47,646 bases of DNA from an uncultured Bacteroidota bacterium (lineage in GTDB: Bacteria > Bacteroidota > Bacteroidia > UBA4408). The notes under the pieces are model-generated. The model had not been told where the DNA came from. It saw only the letters and a program-made list of their open reading frames with translations, and did not search any database. Below, piece by piece: positions 17,829 through 26,968 of this stretch (the first letter of the stretch is position 1; each line of letters starts with the position of its first letter). The stretch is from contig CAIMGI010000216.1 in NCBI GenBank assembly GCA_903840505.1, positions 1 through 47,646 of the forward strand, given 5' to 3'. Both the position numbers and the translations under genes were made by a program.

Positions 17829-18368
17829 TTAGTGAGAAGGATTGTCTTTTATTGGAGTGGGTGGTTGCATTACAGTGCCACATTCTTTGCAAGTTCGTAA
17901 CGATTCATCACTGTAAAATTTTTGAAAAACAGATTGGAACTGTGTCATAATATTGCTTAGCTTAAAATACTCTTCGTACAATTTATGATTACATTTTTCG
18001 CAAAACCATAACAGTCCATCTTTTTCTGTTTCGCTGCGTTTACGTTCCATTACCAATCCTATTGTGTTTACTCCTCTACAAGGATTGTGTGGCACTTTTG
18101 GCGGCAACAAAAATATATCGCCTTCTTTAATTGGAACATCAACGGAACGTCCATCTTCCTGAATTTTAACAGTTACATCTCCCTCTAATTGGTAAAAAAA
18201 CTCTTCGCTTTCGTTGTAGTGGTAATCTTTTCTTGAATTTGGACCACCTACTACCATTACAATAAATTCAGTGTTTTCATACACTACTTTATTCCCAACA
18301 GGTGGTTTTAATAAGTGACGATTTTCGTCAATCCATTTTTTAAAATTAAAGGGTCGTGTAATTGCCAT
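17829..18368 (-). CDS. nbaC: 3-hydroxyanthranilate 3,4-dioxygenase
   Basis: 179 residues, cytoplasmic cupin. The enzyme opens the ring of 3-hydroxyanthranilate, giving the precursor of quinolinate in NAD synthesis from tryptophan. The iron ligands His50, Glu56 ('YHYNESEEFF') and His94 ('PPKVPHNPCR') are present. A C-terminal rubredoxin-like site has C-E-K-C at 123-126 and C-K-E-C at 160-163, as in the bacterial enzyme. Length equals that of the Cupriavidus type. No other kynurenine-pathway gene lies nearby. A perfect TAACTTTG box is 16 bases before the ATG. The symbol haaO is also used. Confidence 0.93.
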   Translation of the reverse strand: MAITRPFNFKKWIDENRHLLKPPVGNKVVYENTEFIVMVVGGPNSRKDYHYNESEEFFYQLEGDVTVKIQEDGRSVDVPIKEGDIFLLPPKVPHNPCRGVNTIGLVMERKRSETEKDGLLWFCEKCNHKLYEEYFKLSNIMTQFQSVFQKFYSDESLRTCKECGTVMQPPTPIKDNPSH

Positions 18369-18384
18369 AATTGAAAATTTTAAC

Positions 18385-18392
18385 CAAAGTTA
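18385..18392 (-). promoter_or_regulatory. Candidate -7 promoter box of the dioxygenase gene
   Basis: TAACTTTG on the minus strand fits TAnnTTTG and ends 16 bases before the ATG at 18368. The upstream -33 region is AT-rich without a clear TTG. Confidence 0.45.
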
Positions 18393-18501
18393 ATTTTTTT
18401 TAATAAAAGATTTTATTTGGGTAAATTATAGGTTGATTTTAAAGGATAGACACCTTAACAAAATTTAACAGGCCTTGCAGCCCGTATTAAGGCTAACAGG
18501 T

Positions 18502-18509
18502 TACTTTTG
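18502..18509 (+). promoter_or_regulatory. Candidate -7 promoter box of the moxR-bat operon
   Basis: TACTTTTG matches TAnnTTTG and ends 18 bases before the moxR ATG. A TTG at 18475-18477 is 24 bases upstream, a little further than usual. This would drive the eight-gene operon. Confidence 0.55.
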
Positions 18510-18527
18510 TAGTCATTAAAATAAACT

Positions 18528-19526
18528 ATGGAAACAACAACAGTAGACATTAAAGAATTAAACGAACGCATTCAGCAAGCAAGTTCATTTGTTGAAATGA
18601 TAAACCTTGAGATGGACAAGGTTATCGTTGGGCAAAAAGTAATGGTAGAGAGATTGCTCATTGGTCTATTATCCAACGGACATATATTGCTTGAAGGTGT
18701 TCCCGGTTTGGCAAAAACACTTGCAATAAAATCATTGGCATCTACCATTCAGGCTGATTATAGTCGTATTCAATTTACACCCGACTTGCTACCAGCCGAT
18801 TTAATTGGTACTATGATTTACAACCAAAAAAAGGAGGAGTTTACCATAAGAAAGGGACCAATTTTTTCCAATTTTATTCTTGCCGATGAAATAAACAGAG
18901 CTCCCGCTAAAGTACAAAGTGCTTTGTTAGAAGCAATGCAAGAGAGACAAGTTACCATTGGCAATGAAACATTTAAGTTGCCAGAACCTTTTTTAGTATT
19001 GGCTACACAAAACCCAATTGAACAAGAAGGTACATACCCTTTACCTGAGGCACAAGTGGACAGGTTCATGCTGAAAGTTGTAATAGGTTATCCAAGCAAA
19101 GAAGAAGAGAAGAAAATTATTCGTCAAAATATTTCCAAATCACAAAGTGTTTCAAACTGTGTCCTTAAAACAGAAGATATTATTAAGGCAAGAGCCTTAG
19201 TTAAAGAAGTTTATATGGATGAGAAAATAGAGCAATACATTGTTGATATTGTTTTTGCCTCACGCTTTCCGAAAGAATATGGATTGGGTAAATTTGCTGA
19301 TATGATTAGCTTTGGCGGTTCTCCAAGGGCGAGTATAAATTTGGCGCTTGCTTCCAAAGCGTATGCTTTTATAAAAAGAAGGGGTTACGTAATTCCTGAA
19401 GATGTACGTGCAATATGTACTGATGTGATGCGACACAGAATAGGATTGACATACGAAGCAGAAGCTGAAAATATTAAGCCCGAAGATATCATCAGCGAAA
19501 TTTTAAATACCGTTGAAGTACCTTAA
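18528..19526 (+). CDS. moxR: MoxR-family AAA+ ATPase
   Basis: 332 residues. Walker A is GVPGLAKT at 57-64 and Walker B ends in Asp120-Glu121 ('FILADEINRAPAKVQSALLE'); 'FLVLATQNPIEQEGTYPLPE' carries the sensor and the MoxR-typical PLPEAQxDRF stretch. MoxR ATPases act as chaperones for vWA-domain proteins, and here the vWA proteins are the batA and batB products. It is the first gene of the Bat operon, 20 bp before the DUF58 gene. Cytoplasmic, with no membrane segment. Confidence 0.95.
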   Translation: METTTVDIKELNERIQQASSFVEMINLEMDKVIVGQKVMVERLLIGLLSNGHILLEGVPGLAKTLAIKSLASTIQADYSRIQFTPDLLPADLIGTMIYNQKKEEFTIRKGPIFSNFILADEINRAPAKVQSALLEAMQERQVTIGNETFKLPEPFLVLATQNPIEQEGTYPLPEAQVDRFMLKVVIGYPSKEEEKKIIRQNISKSQSVSNCVLKTEDIIKARALVKEVYMDEKIEQYIVDIVFASRFPKEYGLGKFADMISFGGSPRASINLALASKAYAFIKRRGYVIPEDVRAICTDVMRHRIGLTYEAEAENIKPEDIISEILNTVEVP

Positions 19527-19546
19527 TCTTAACTGTCCTTTTGTTT

Positions 19547-20434
19547 ATGGAAACAGTTGAACTGTTAAAAAAAGTAAGGAAGGTTGAGATAAAATCCCGC
19601 GGTCTGTCTAATCAGATTTTTGCAGGGGAATATCACAGTGCTTTTAAAGGGAGAGGAATGGCTTTCTCAGAAGTGCGAGAGTACCAAGCAGGAGATGATA
19701 TACGTGCAATTGATTGGAATGTTACTGCCAGGTTTAACCACCCCTACGTAAAGGTATTTGAAGAGGAAAGAGAAATGACCGTGATGTTGATGGTGGACGT
19801 AAGTGCTTCAGGGGAATTTGGAACCAAACAACAATTAAAACAGGATTTAATTACAGAGCTGTGTGCTACACTTGCTTTTTCGGCTATTCAGAACAATGAT
19901 AAAATAGGTGTGTTGTTTTTTAGCGATAAAATAGAAAAATTTATTCCTCCTAAAAAAGGACGTGGCCATATTTTACGCATTATAAGAGAGTTGATTGATT
20001 TTAAGGCCGAAAGTAGAAAAACAAACATCAAGTTGGCTTTACAATATTTTACCAATATCATAAAAAAAAGAAGCACTGTATTTTTGATTTCTGATTTTAT
20101 TGAAAATAAAACAATGGGTGCATTTTCTTTTGAAGATGCGCTAAAAATTACTAATCGTAAACACGATTTGGTGGCACTCAAAATAGTTGACAAAAGGGAG
20201 TTGGATATTCCTTCTATAGGCTTGGTTAAGTTTATTGATGCTGAAAGTGGTGTTGTAAAATGGATTGATACTAGTGATTCAGAGGTAAGAAAAAATTATC
20301 GGATTGAGGCAACAATAAAAGCACAACAATTAGCAAACATATTTAATAAGAACGGAATAGATTTTGCCACTATCAATACAGGTGAGCCTTATACCAAACC
20401 ATTGATTAGTTTATTTAAAAGGAGGGAAAAATAA
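19547..20434 (+). CDS. DUF58 (vWA-like) protein of the Bat operon
   Basis: 295 residues from the ATG at 19547; a TTG two codons earlier could also serve. The DUF58 core motif 'FSEVREYQAGDDIRAIDWNV' is present, followed by 'MLMVDVSASGEFGTK', a vWA-type metal site (D-x-S-x-S) as in many DUF58 proteins. The family always travels with MoxR and vWA genes and probably acts as their partner; the biochemical role is not established. Its stop overlaps the next start (TAATG). Confidence 0.92.
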   Translation: METVELLKKVRKVEIKSRGLSNQIFAGEYHSAFKGRGMAFSEVREYQAGDDIRAIDWNVTARFNHPYVKVFEEEREMTVMLMVDVSASGEFGTKQQLKQDLITELCATLAFSAIQNNDKIGVLFFSDKIEKFIPPKKGRGHILRIIRELIDFKAESRKTNIKLALQYFTNIIKKRSTVFLISDFIENKTMGAFSFEDALKITNRKHDLVALKIVDKRELDIPSIGLVKFIDAESGVVKWIDTSDSEVRKNYRIEATIKAQQLANIFNKNGIDFATINTGEPYTKPLISLFKRREK

Positions 20435-21399
20435 TGGAGAAAGGTACTTTTAGGTATGCTAAAAATTTAGTTCATCTCATTTGTTTTTTGAGTGGAATCT
20501 CATTTGTTAGTGCTCAAAATGCGGTGATAAGGGTACAGCTAGATACTGCCATTGTAACCATTGGTGATCAACAAAAACTAACCATAGAAGCAAAAGGCAC
20601 TAAAGGTGATAAAATTAGTTTTCCCGTTTTTAAAGATACATTGGTTAATCACATTGAAGTATTGGCGACATCTAAAATAGATACTACTTATTTACCCGAC
20701 AAAAAGAGTGTTATATTATCGCGTTCCTATACTATCACATCTTTTGATTCAGGTTATTATGTTATTCCACCTTTGCCCGTTGTTGTGAACAATGATACTA
20801 TACTAACAGACGCATTGTTATTGTCGGTATTAACCCTTGCTGTTGATACAAATAAAGTAATAAAAGATATCAAGCAGCCGTATGACTCACCTTGGTCTAT
20901 TAGCGAGATATTGGACAAAATAATAATCGGGGCTATTTTATTAATTATACTGTCTATCATACTTTACTACATTATAAAAAACAGGAAGAAAAAACCGCTT
21001 GTAGTGGAAGAGAAAGTGGAAGAAATAATTCCTGCACATATAATTGCACTGGAAGAGTTGCAGAAATTGCGTGATGAAAAATTGTGGCAAGAGGGGAAAT
21101 ATAAATTATTCCATATCCGCTTATCAGATACTGTTCGTATATACATTGAGAAGCGTTTTGGAATAAATGCACCGGAACAAACTACGTATGAAACATTACA
21201 AAATTTTAGAAGTGTTCCGTTGGATGAAGAACTGAAAAGAAAATTGAGACAATTGCTTACACTTTCAGATATGGTAAAGTTTGCAAAGGAAAATCCACTT
21301 GGTAATGAAAATGAAATGAGTATTCAAAATGCATTTGATTTTATTAATGGAACAATTTTGATTTTAAATACAGATAAAGAGAAAGACGGTAAGCTATGA
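20434..21399 (+). CDS. BatD-like membrane protein
   Basis: 321 residues. A signal sequence (LVHLICFLSGISFVSA) leads to a ~130-residue beta-rich periplasmic domain, one transmembrane helix ('IIIGAILLIILSIILYYII', about 168-188), and a basic cytoplasmic part with a conserved 'LREKLWQEGKYKLFH'-like segment (here 'LRDEKLWQEGKYKLFHIRLS'). The layout is that of a shortened BatD; similar proteins occupy this place between DUF58 and batA in many Bacteroidota. Starts overlap by one base with DUF58 and four bases with batA, so translation is likely coupled. Confidence 0.8.
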   Translation: MEKGTFRYAKNLVHLICFLSGISFVSAQNAVIRVQLDTAIVTIGDQQKLTIEAKGTKGDKISFPVFKDTLVNHIEVLATSKIDTTYLPDKKSVILSRSYTITSFDSGYYVIPPLPVVVNNDTILTDALLLSVLTLAVDTNKVIKDIKQPYDSPWSISEILDKIIIGAILLIILSIILYYIIKNRKKKPLVVEEKVEEIIPAHIIALEELQKLRDEKLWQEGKYKLFHIRLSDTVRIYIEKRFGINAPEQTTYETLQNFRSVPLDEELKRKLRQLLTLSDMVKFAKENPLGNENEMSIQNAFDFINGTILILNTDKEKDGKL

Positions 21400-22400
21400 C
21401 AATGCAGGATATAACATTTGCTCACCCACACTTTTTTTATGGATTTATTATAATTCCATTGCTCATTGTATGGTATATTTTTCGAAATAATAAGCTGAAT
21501 CCTTCTGTAAAAATTTCATCGATAGTAAATTTTCAAACTACAAAGACTCCATTGAAAGTACATTTTAGACATATTGTTTTTGTATTGCGTTTATTGGCAC
21601 TATCATTTTTGATAGTTGCAATGGCCAGGCCACAATCGAAAAAAAGTTGGCAGGATATTACAACTGAAGGTATTGATATTGTTATTGCTCAAGATATTTC
21701 GGCAAGTATGCTTGCACGTGATTTTAAACCGAATCGTTTGGATGCATCAAAAGAGTTGGCTATGAATTTTATTGATAGCAGACCCAATGATAGAATAGGT
21801 TTAGTTATTTTCAGTGGAGAGAGTTTTACACAATGTCCGCTTACTACCGATCACGCAGTACTAAAAAACTTGTTTGTTTCAATAAAAACAGGAATGGTAA
21901 ATGATGGTACAGCAATAGGCTTAGGATTAGCAACTGCAGTGAATAGATTAAAAGACAGTAAAGCAAAAAGCAAGGTGGTTATTTTGCTTACCGATGGCGT
22001 AAACAATGCCGGTTCAATTGCACCTGAACTGGCAGCCGATGTAGCGAAACCTTTTGGAATACGTGTGTATACAATAGGAGTTGGCACAAAAGGAATGGCT
22101 TATTCGCCTGTTGGGATTTATCCTAATGGTCAGTATGCTTTTGATTACATTAAATGTGATATAGATGAGAATATTATGAAAAAGATAGCTGATATTACTC
22201 AGGGTAAATATTTTAGAGCAACTAATAATGAAAATTTGAAGGATATATATCTTGAAATTGACAAATTGGAAAAATCGATTATTGAGGAAAAGCAATACAG
22301 CAAAAAATCAGAATTGTTTTTGCCATTGGCTATTGCTGCAGCTTTTTGTTTGCTATTGGAGTTAGCATTGAAAAATACACTTTTTAAGAGTTTGACATAA
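21396..22400 (+). CDS. batA: Aerotolerance protein BatA, membrane vWA protein
   Basis: 334 residues. Two N-terminal transmembrane helices ('FIIIPLLIVWYIF', 'IVFVLRLLALSFLIVAMARP') and one at the C-terminus enclose a vWA domain. The metal-ion-dependent adhesion site D-I-S-A-S sits at 100-104, with later 'TDGVNNAG' as a further site element. Bat proteins were linked to aerotolerance in Bacteroides fragilis and are now seen as envelope stress-related complexes. The ATG overlaps the previous stop by four bases and its stop overlaps batB by one. Confidence 0.92.
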   Translation: MTMQDITFAHPHFFYGFIIIPLLIVWYIFRNNKLNPSVKISSIVNFQTTKTPLKVHFRHIVFVLRLLALSFLIVAMARPQSKKSWQDITTEGIDIVIAQDISASMLARDFKPNRLDASKELAMNFIDSRPNDRIGLVIFSGESFTQCPLTTDHAVLKNLFVSIKTGMVNDGTAIGLGLATAVNRLKDSKAKSKVVILLTDGVNNAGSIAPELAADVAKPFGIRVYTIGVGTKGMAYSPVGIYPNGQYAFDYIKCDIDENIMKKIADITQGKYFRATNNENLKDIYLEIDKLEKSIIEEKQYSKKSELFLPLAIAAAFCLLLELALKNTLFKSLT

Positions 22401-23440
22401 TGTTTAGATTTGAAAATATAGATTATTTGTACGGTCTTTTAGCTATTCCGCTGCTGATAATTGTATATGTATTAGTTAGAAGATGGAAGAAAAGAGCCTT
22501 GTTTGGTTTTTTAGATGCCAATTTAATTTCATCCATTATTCCTGATGACTCAAAAAGTAAACCACTGATAAAAATGGTGTTAATGTGTTTTGCAATTCTT
22601 TTTTTAACAATTGGAATTGCCAATCCTCAAATAGGCTCGAAGTTGGAGGAAATAAAAAGAGAGGGAGTTGATATTATCATTGCTTTGGATGTGTCGAACA
22701 GTATGAAGGCTGAGGATTTATATCCCAATCGATTAGAAAAAGCGAAGCAAGCCATATCAAAGCTTGTGGATAATTTGAAAGATGACAGAATTGGAATTGT
22801 GGTTTTTGCGGGGCAGGCTTATGTTCAATTGCCTGTAACATCCGATTATGCTGCTGCGAAATTGTTTTTAAATTCAATTGATACAGACATTATTCCTACT
22901 CAGGGAACAGCTATAGGTTCCGCAATAGAATTGTCAATGAATTCTTTTGATAAAAATAGTAAAACGGCAAAGTCGATAATTGTAATAACAGATGGGGAGA
23001 ACCACGAGGACGATGCAATAAAAATGGCTGAATTTGCTGCAGAGAAAAAAATCACCGTTCATACAATTGGTATGGGTTCTGAAAAAGGTGCACCAATTCC
23101 TTTGTTTGTAAATGGTAAATTAAATGGATATAGAAAAGATAAAGAGAGCAATACTATAATAACAAAAATCAATGAATCCTTGCTACAAGATGTTGCTTCT
23201 GCTGCTAAAGGAGTGTATGTCCAGGCAAGTAATTCTCAGGATGCATTGAATATTATATTCGACAAAATAAACAATATGCAAAAAACAGAATTTGGTAATA
23301 AGGTGTACAGCGACTATGAGGATAGGTTTCAATATTTTATTGCAGCAGCAATTTTGTTTTTATTAATAGAATTATTGTTGAATAATCGAAAAAGTAAGTT
23401 TTGGAATAAATTGAATTTGTTTGGTGAAAATTATGTATAA
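22400..23440 (+). CDS. batB: Aerotolerance protein BatB, membrane vWA protein
   Basis: 346 residues with the same layout as BatA: two N-terminal helices, a vWA domain with D-V-S-N-S at 97-101 ('IIIALDVSNSMKAEDLYPNR') and a C-terminal helix ('YFIAAAILFLLIELLL'). The motif 'ITDGENHEDDA' is typical for BatB. BatA and BatB are paralogs and probably form a hetero-complex. The start overlaps the batA stop by one base, and the next gene begins inside its last codons. Confidence 0.92.
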   Translation: MFRFENIDYLYGLLAIPLLIIVYVLVRRWKKRALFGFLDANLISSIIPDDSKSKPLIKMVLMCFAILFLTIGIANPQIGSKLEEIKREGVDIIIALDVSNSMKAEDLYPNRLEKAKQAISKLVDNLKDDRIGIVVFAGQAYVQLPVTSDYAAAKLFLNSIDTDIIPTQGTAIGSAIELSMNSFDKNSKTAKSIIVITDGENHEDDAIKMAEFAAEKKITVHTIGMGSEKGAPIPLFVNGKLNGYRKDKESNTIITKINESLLQDVASAAKGVYVQASNSQDALNIIFDKINNMQKTEFGNKVYSDYEDRFQYFIAAAILFLLIELLLNNRKSKFWNKLNLFGENYV

Positions 23441-24167
23441 ATATTTTTTTCTGAGTGTATTGTTATTTGCCTTTGTATTTCCTGTAAAATCGCAGGAGGA
23501 TAAGAAATACATACGCAAAGGGAATGAGTTGTACAATAGGGGAAAATACAAAGATGCCGAGAAATTATACCGTGAATCGCAACAAAAAAATAATGCTTCA
23601 CAAGAGGCTGCTTTTAATATTGCAGATGCACTATACAAACAAAAGAAGTTTGATGAATCAGCCAATCAATTTAAGCAAATTACACAACAAACGAAGGATA
23701 AAAAAAAGTTAGCAGATGCTTACCATAATTTAGGTAATTCGCTGTTACAATCTAAAAAGTACGAAGAGAGTGTACAAGCTTATTGTAATGCATTAAAGAA
23801 TTCCCCTAAGGATGCAGCTACAAAATACAACTTGGCTTATGCACAGAAAAAACTTCAGCAACAACAGCAGCAACAAAATAAGGATAAGGATAAAAAAGAC
23901 AAAAAGGACGATAAGGAAAAAGATCAAAAGGATAAAGACGAGAAAGATAACAAAGACAAGAAAAAGGATAAGGAAGACGATAAAAACAAAGATGGAGAGG
24001 ATAAGAAAGAAGAACAAAAAAAAGACTCACAAGCTAAGAATAAAATGACAAAGGAAGAGGCAATGCGACTGCTTGAAGCATTAAATAACCAAGAAAAAAA
24101 TGTTCAGGAAAAGCTGAAAAAGAGGGCTGGGAAAGAGGAGAATATAAATATTGAAAAGGACTGGTAA
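23433..24167 (+). CDS. batC: Aerotolerance protein BatC, TPR with charged tail
   Basis: 244 residues from the ATG at 23433, which overlaps the batB stop by eight bases; the frame extends upstream only to non-ATG codons. A signal peptide (KYFFLSVLLFAFVFPVKSQ) precedes about three TPR units ('NELYNRGKYKDAEKLYRES', 'AYHNLGNSLLQSKKYEESVQ'). The last part is a run of Lys, Asp, Glu and Gln (about 23855-24040), likely an extended highly charged linker. The TPR part probably docks partners of the Bat complex in the periplasm. The tail is encoded by purine-only DNA of repeated AAGGATAAA type, prone to length change. Confidence 0.88.
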   Translation: MYKYFFLSVLLFAFVFPVKSQEDKKYIRKGNELYNRGKYKDAEKLYRESQQKNNASQEAAFNIADALYKQKKFDESANQFKQITQQTKDKKKLADAYHNLGNSLLQSKKYEESVQAYCNALKNSPKDAATKYNLAYAQKKLQQQQQQQNKDKDKKDKKDDKEKDQKDKDEKDNKDKKKDKEDDKNKDGEDKKEEQKKDSQAKNKMTKEEAMRLLEALNNQEKNVQEKLKKRAGKEENINIEKDW

Positions 24168-24219
24168 AATTATTTTTGAAATTTAAATGATAGAAAGCAC
24201 ACTATATTATTCGGTAAAA

Positions 24220-26052
24220 ATGAAGAAAAGATTTATTCTCTTGTCTTTATTGCTATCATTTATATTGCTTGTAATTTTTAATTCGGTATTTGCTCAAGAA
24301 CTTACTGTTTCGGCAAGTAAAACCAAGCTAGCAGTTGGCGAACAATTTCAAATTACCTATTCCTTAAATACATCCGGAAACGGTTTTCGCCACCCTTCTT
24401 TTAATGATTTTGATGTGTATTCTGGTCCCAATCAGTCTACCAGTATGCAAATTATAAATGGGGCAATGTCACAGTCTGTTTCATACTCTTTCATATTGGC
24501 TCCCCGCAAAGAAGGAACATATACTATTATCCCTGCTTCTATAACTGTTAACGGAAAAAAAACAGAATCGAAATCCTTAACCATTAATGTATTAAAAGGA
24601 GGAAATAATAATCAACAACAACAAAATAGCGGAAATCAACAAAGGCAATCGCAGCAGCAAAAATCCGGTACTGAAGAACTAGGGAATAATTTATTCATAA
24701 AAGCTTCAGTGGATAAGTCGAAAGTATATGTTGGCGAACAATTGGTGGTAACGTATAAGGTTTATACAAGGGTATCTATTGTTGACAATGGTTTAACAAA
24801 AGCTCCTGTATTTAATGGCTTTTGGAGTGAGGATGTTTTCTCTCCCAATAAACAAGCTACATTGCATCCTGAAGTAATAGATGGCATTCAATACCAGGTT
24901 GCAGAAATAAAGAAAACAATTTTGATTCCGCAACATTCGGGAACATTGAATATTGATGCTATGGAAATGGATTGTGTAATTAGAATGTCTGTTAAATCAA
25001 ATAATTTTTTCGATCAATTTTTTGGTGGAGGATACCGCGATTCTAAAGTTTCTATAAAAAGTAGAACATTGCAGATTGAGGTTATGCCATTACCGGAAGT
25101 GGGAAAACCGGATGGGTTTAGTGGGGCAGTTGGAGAGTTTTCGATTGAAACAAAAGTGAACAAGAACAAACTTAAAACGAATGATGGCGTAAATTATTTG
25201 CTCACACTATCAGGCAAGGGCAATATAAAATTTATAGAGCCCATTAAACTTGACTTACCCAAAGAATTCGAATCTTTTGATCCCAAAATGAACGATAAAA
25301 TATCAGTTAGCAATACCGGAATTTCAGGGAGTCGCACATACGATTATTTACTCATACCAAGAGTTGCGGGGAATTTAGAAATTCCTGCGCTTCATTTTAG
25401 TTATTTTGATCCTCAAAAAAAAGAATATATTATCCTAAAGAGTGCTGAAATACCTATTGAGGTTGAACAGGGAGAAGGTGAAAAGGCAACTGTAACTAAT
25501 AATAGCAGTATTAGTAAAGAAGATGTAAAAATGTTGGGCTCTGACATTCGTTTCATAAAATCGAAGACAGAATTAGAAAGGAAAGGGCACTTTTTTTTCG
25601 ATTCTTATTTGTTTTATTTTTTGTTGATTTTGCCGTTAATAGGATTGGTAGTATTTCTTTTGTTAAAGAAGAGGTTTGAAAAGGAGAACAAAGATTTTGT
25701 TTTAATGAGAAGTAAAAAGGCCACAAAATTGGCTCAAAAACGACTGCAAATGGCAAATTCATATTTGTCGAAAAATGTATACGATCCATTTTATGAGGAG
25801 CTGTATAAAGCGCTGTACGGATATTTAAGCGACAAGCTTAACATTAATGGTATGGAACTTTCCAAGGATATAATAATAGATAATCTCCGAAAAAATGGAG
25901 CAAATGAAGATACTTTGAAACAATTGCACGAAATACTTTCAACGTGCGAATTTGCCCGATATTCACCTGTTAAAGAAGTGATGGGAATGAAATCAGATTA
26001 CGATAAATCAATACATATTATAAGTGAAATAGAGGAAACTCTTCGTTCATAA
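24220..26052 (+). CDS. batD: Aerotolerance protein BatD
   Basis: 610 residues from the ATG at 24220, which gives the signal peptide (MKKRFILLSLLLSFILLVIF, cleaved near VFAQ); an in-frame ATG at 24187 would add 11 polar residues. Several beta-sandwich repeats follow, with 'SASKTKLAVGEQFQITYSLN' and 'KASVDKSKVYVGEQLVVTYK' as parallel strands; a Gln/Asn-rich linker near residues 130-150 divides them. A transmembrane helix ('YFLLILPLIGLVVFLLL', about 465-481) leads to a ~130-residue cytoplasmic tail ending near residue 610. The domain order is that of BatD in the phylum. It lies 52 bp after batC. Confidence 0.9.
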   Translation: MKKRFILLSLLLSFILLVIFNSVFAQELTVSASKTKLAVGEQFQITYSLNTSGNGFRHPSFNDFDVYSGPNQSTSMQIINGAMSQSVSYSFILAPRKEGTYTIIPASITVNGKKTESKSLTINVLKGGNNNQQQQNSGNQQRQSQQQKSGTEELGNNLFIKASVDKSKVYVGEQLVVTYKVYTRVSIVDNGLTKAPVFNGFWSEDVFSPNKQATLHPEVIDGIQYQVAEIKKTILIPQHSGTLNIDAMEMDCVIRMSVKSNNFFDQFFGGGYRDSKVSIKSRTLQIEVMPLPEVGKPDGFSGAVGEFSIETKVNKNKLKTNDGVNYLLTLSGKGNIKFIEPIKLDLPKEFESFDPKMNDKISVSNTGISGSRTYDYLLIPRVAGNLEIPALHFSYFDPQKKEYIILKSAEIPIEVEQGEGEKATVTNNSSISKEDVKMLGSDIRFIKSKTELERKGHFFFDSYLFYFLLILPLIGLVVFLLLKKRFEKENKDFVLMRSKKATKLAQKRLQMANSYLSKNVYDPFYEELYKALYGYLSDKLNINGMELSKDIIIDNLRKNGANEDTLKQLHEILSTCEFARYSPVKEVMGMKSDYDKSIHIISEIEETLRS

Positions 26053-26063
26053 AAAGTAGTAGG

Positions 26064-26822
26064 ATGAAAAAAATGTTTTACATATTTGTTTTGCTCTTTC
26101 AGTCTGCAATTTTATATGCGAATGAAAATAATGAAGCGGAGTTTGACAAGGCAAATAATTTATACAAAGGCAATCATTATGATAAGGCAATAGTATCGTA
26201 TAATGCCATTATTAATTCAGGTTATGAGTCTTCGGATTTGTACTTTAATTTGGCAAATGCATATTATAAATCAGACAGTATTGCAGCCGCTATATTGTAT
26301 TATGAGAAGGCAAAAAAAATAGCTCCTTTTGATGAAGATATACTTGTGAATTTGAAAATTGCCAACCTTCGTATAAAAGATAAAATAGAACAACCTGACG
26401 AGTTCGCTTTATCTAAGTGGGTAAATACATTTACACTTACCAAAAGTGCCGACAAATGGGCAATTCAATCGATTGTTTCGTTCTTTGTTTGTTGTTCTTT
26501 ATTTGCTCTCTATATGTGGGTTAAAACAAGAGGGCAAAAACAAATGCTTTTTGTCATATCCATAGTGTTTTTTCTCGTAGCTGTTTCATCCTTATTCTTT
26601 GCCAATAAAAATTATTCTATTCAGCAAACATCCAACACAGGGGTATTGTTTATTGAATCGATACAAGTGAAAAGTGCCCCCGATGAAAAGTCAACAAATT
26701 TGTTTGAGATACATTTGGGTTCAACCTTTACCATATTGGAAGAAAATGGTAATTATTCTCGTATTAAACTGTTAAATACAAATGAGGGTTGGATCAAGTC
26801 CTCAGCCTTTAGGGCGATTTAA
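26064..26822 (+). CDS. batE: Aerotolerance protein BatE, TPR plus SH3-like domain
   Basis: 252 residues: signal peptide (MFYIFVLLFQSAILYA), two to three TPR units ('ANNLYKGNHYDKAIVSYNAI', 'DLYFNLANAYYKSDSIAAAI'), two transmembrane helices (about 132-149 and 157-174) and a C-terminal SH3-like domain ('VLFIESIQVKSAPDEKSTNL' ... 'LLNTNEGWIKSSAFRAI'). This order defines BatE and closes the Bat operon; 11 bp separate it from batD. SH3-like domains of this type often bind peptidoglycan, which would tether the complex to the wall; this is an inference. Confidence 0.9.
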   Translation: MKKMFYIFVLLFQSAILYANENNEAEFDKANNLYKGNHYDKAIVSYNAIINSGYESSDLYFNLANAYYKSDSIAAAILYYEKAKKIAPFDEDILVNLKIANLRIKDKIEQPDEFALSKWVNTFTLTKSADKWAIQSIVSFFVCCSLFALYMWVKTRGQKQMLFVISIVFFLVAVSSLFFANKNYSIQQTSNTGVLFIESIQVKSAPDEKSTNLFEIHLGSTFTILEENGNYSRIKLLNTNEGWIKSSAFRAI

Positions 26823-26968
26823 ATTAATCCTATTCATTTTCTTCTTTTTACATACCGCAAGATAAATAAAGTGGAACAAATTAGGTTTTATATCAATATT
26901 TAATAGTCTAAAAACACCACTTTGTCGCAAAAAATCATATATTTACTGCAAATTAAATTCATTGTAAT

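Noticed and set aside
23793-24048. Phe/Leu-rich or Arg/Lys-rich frames across batC
   Set aside because: They arise from the purine-rich low-complexity coding strand of the BatC tail.
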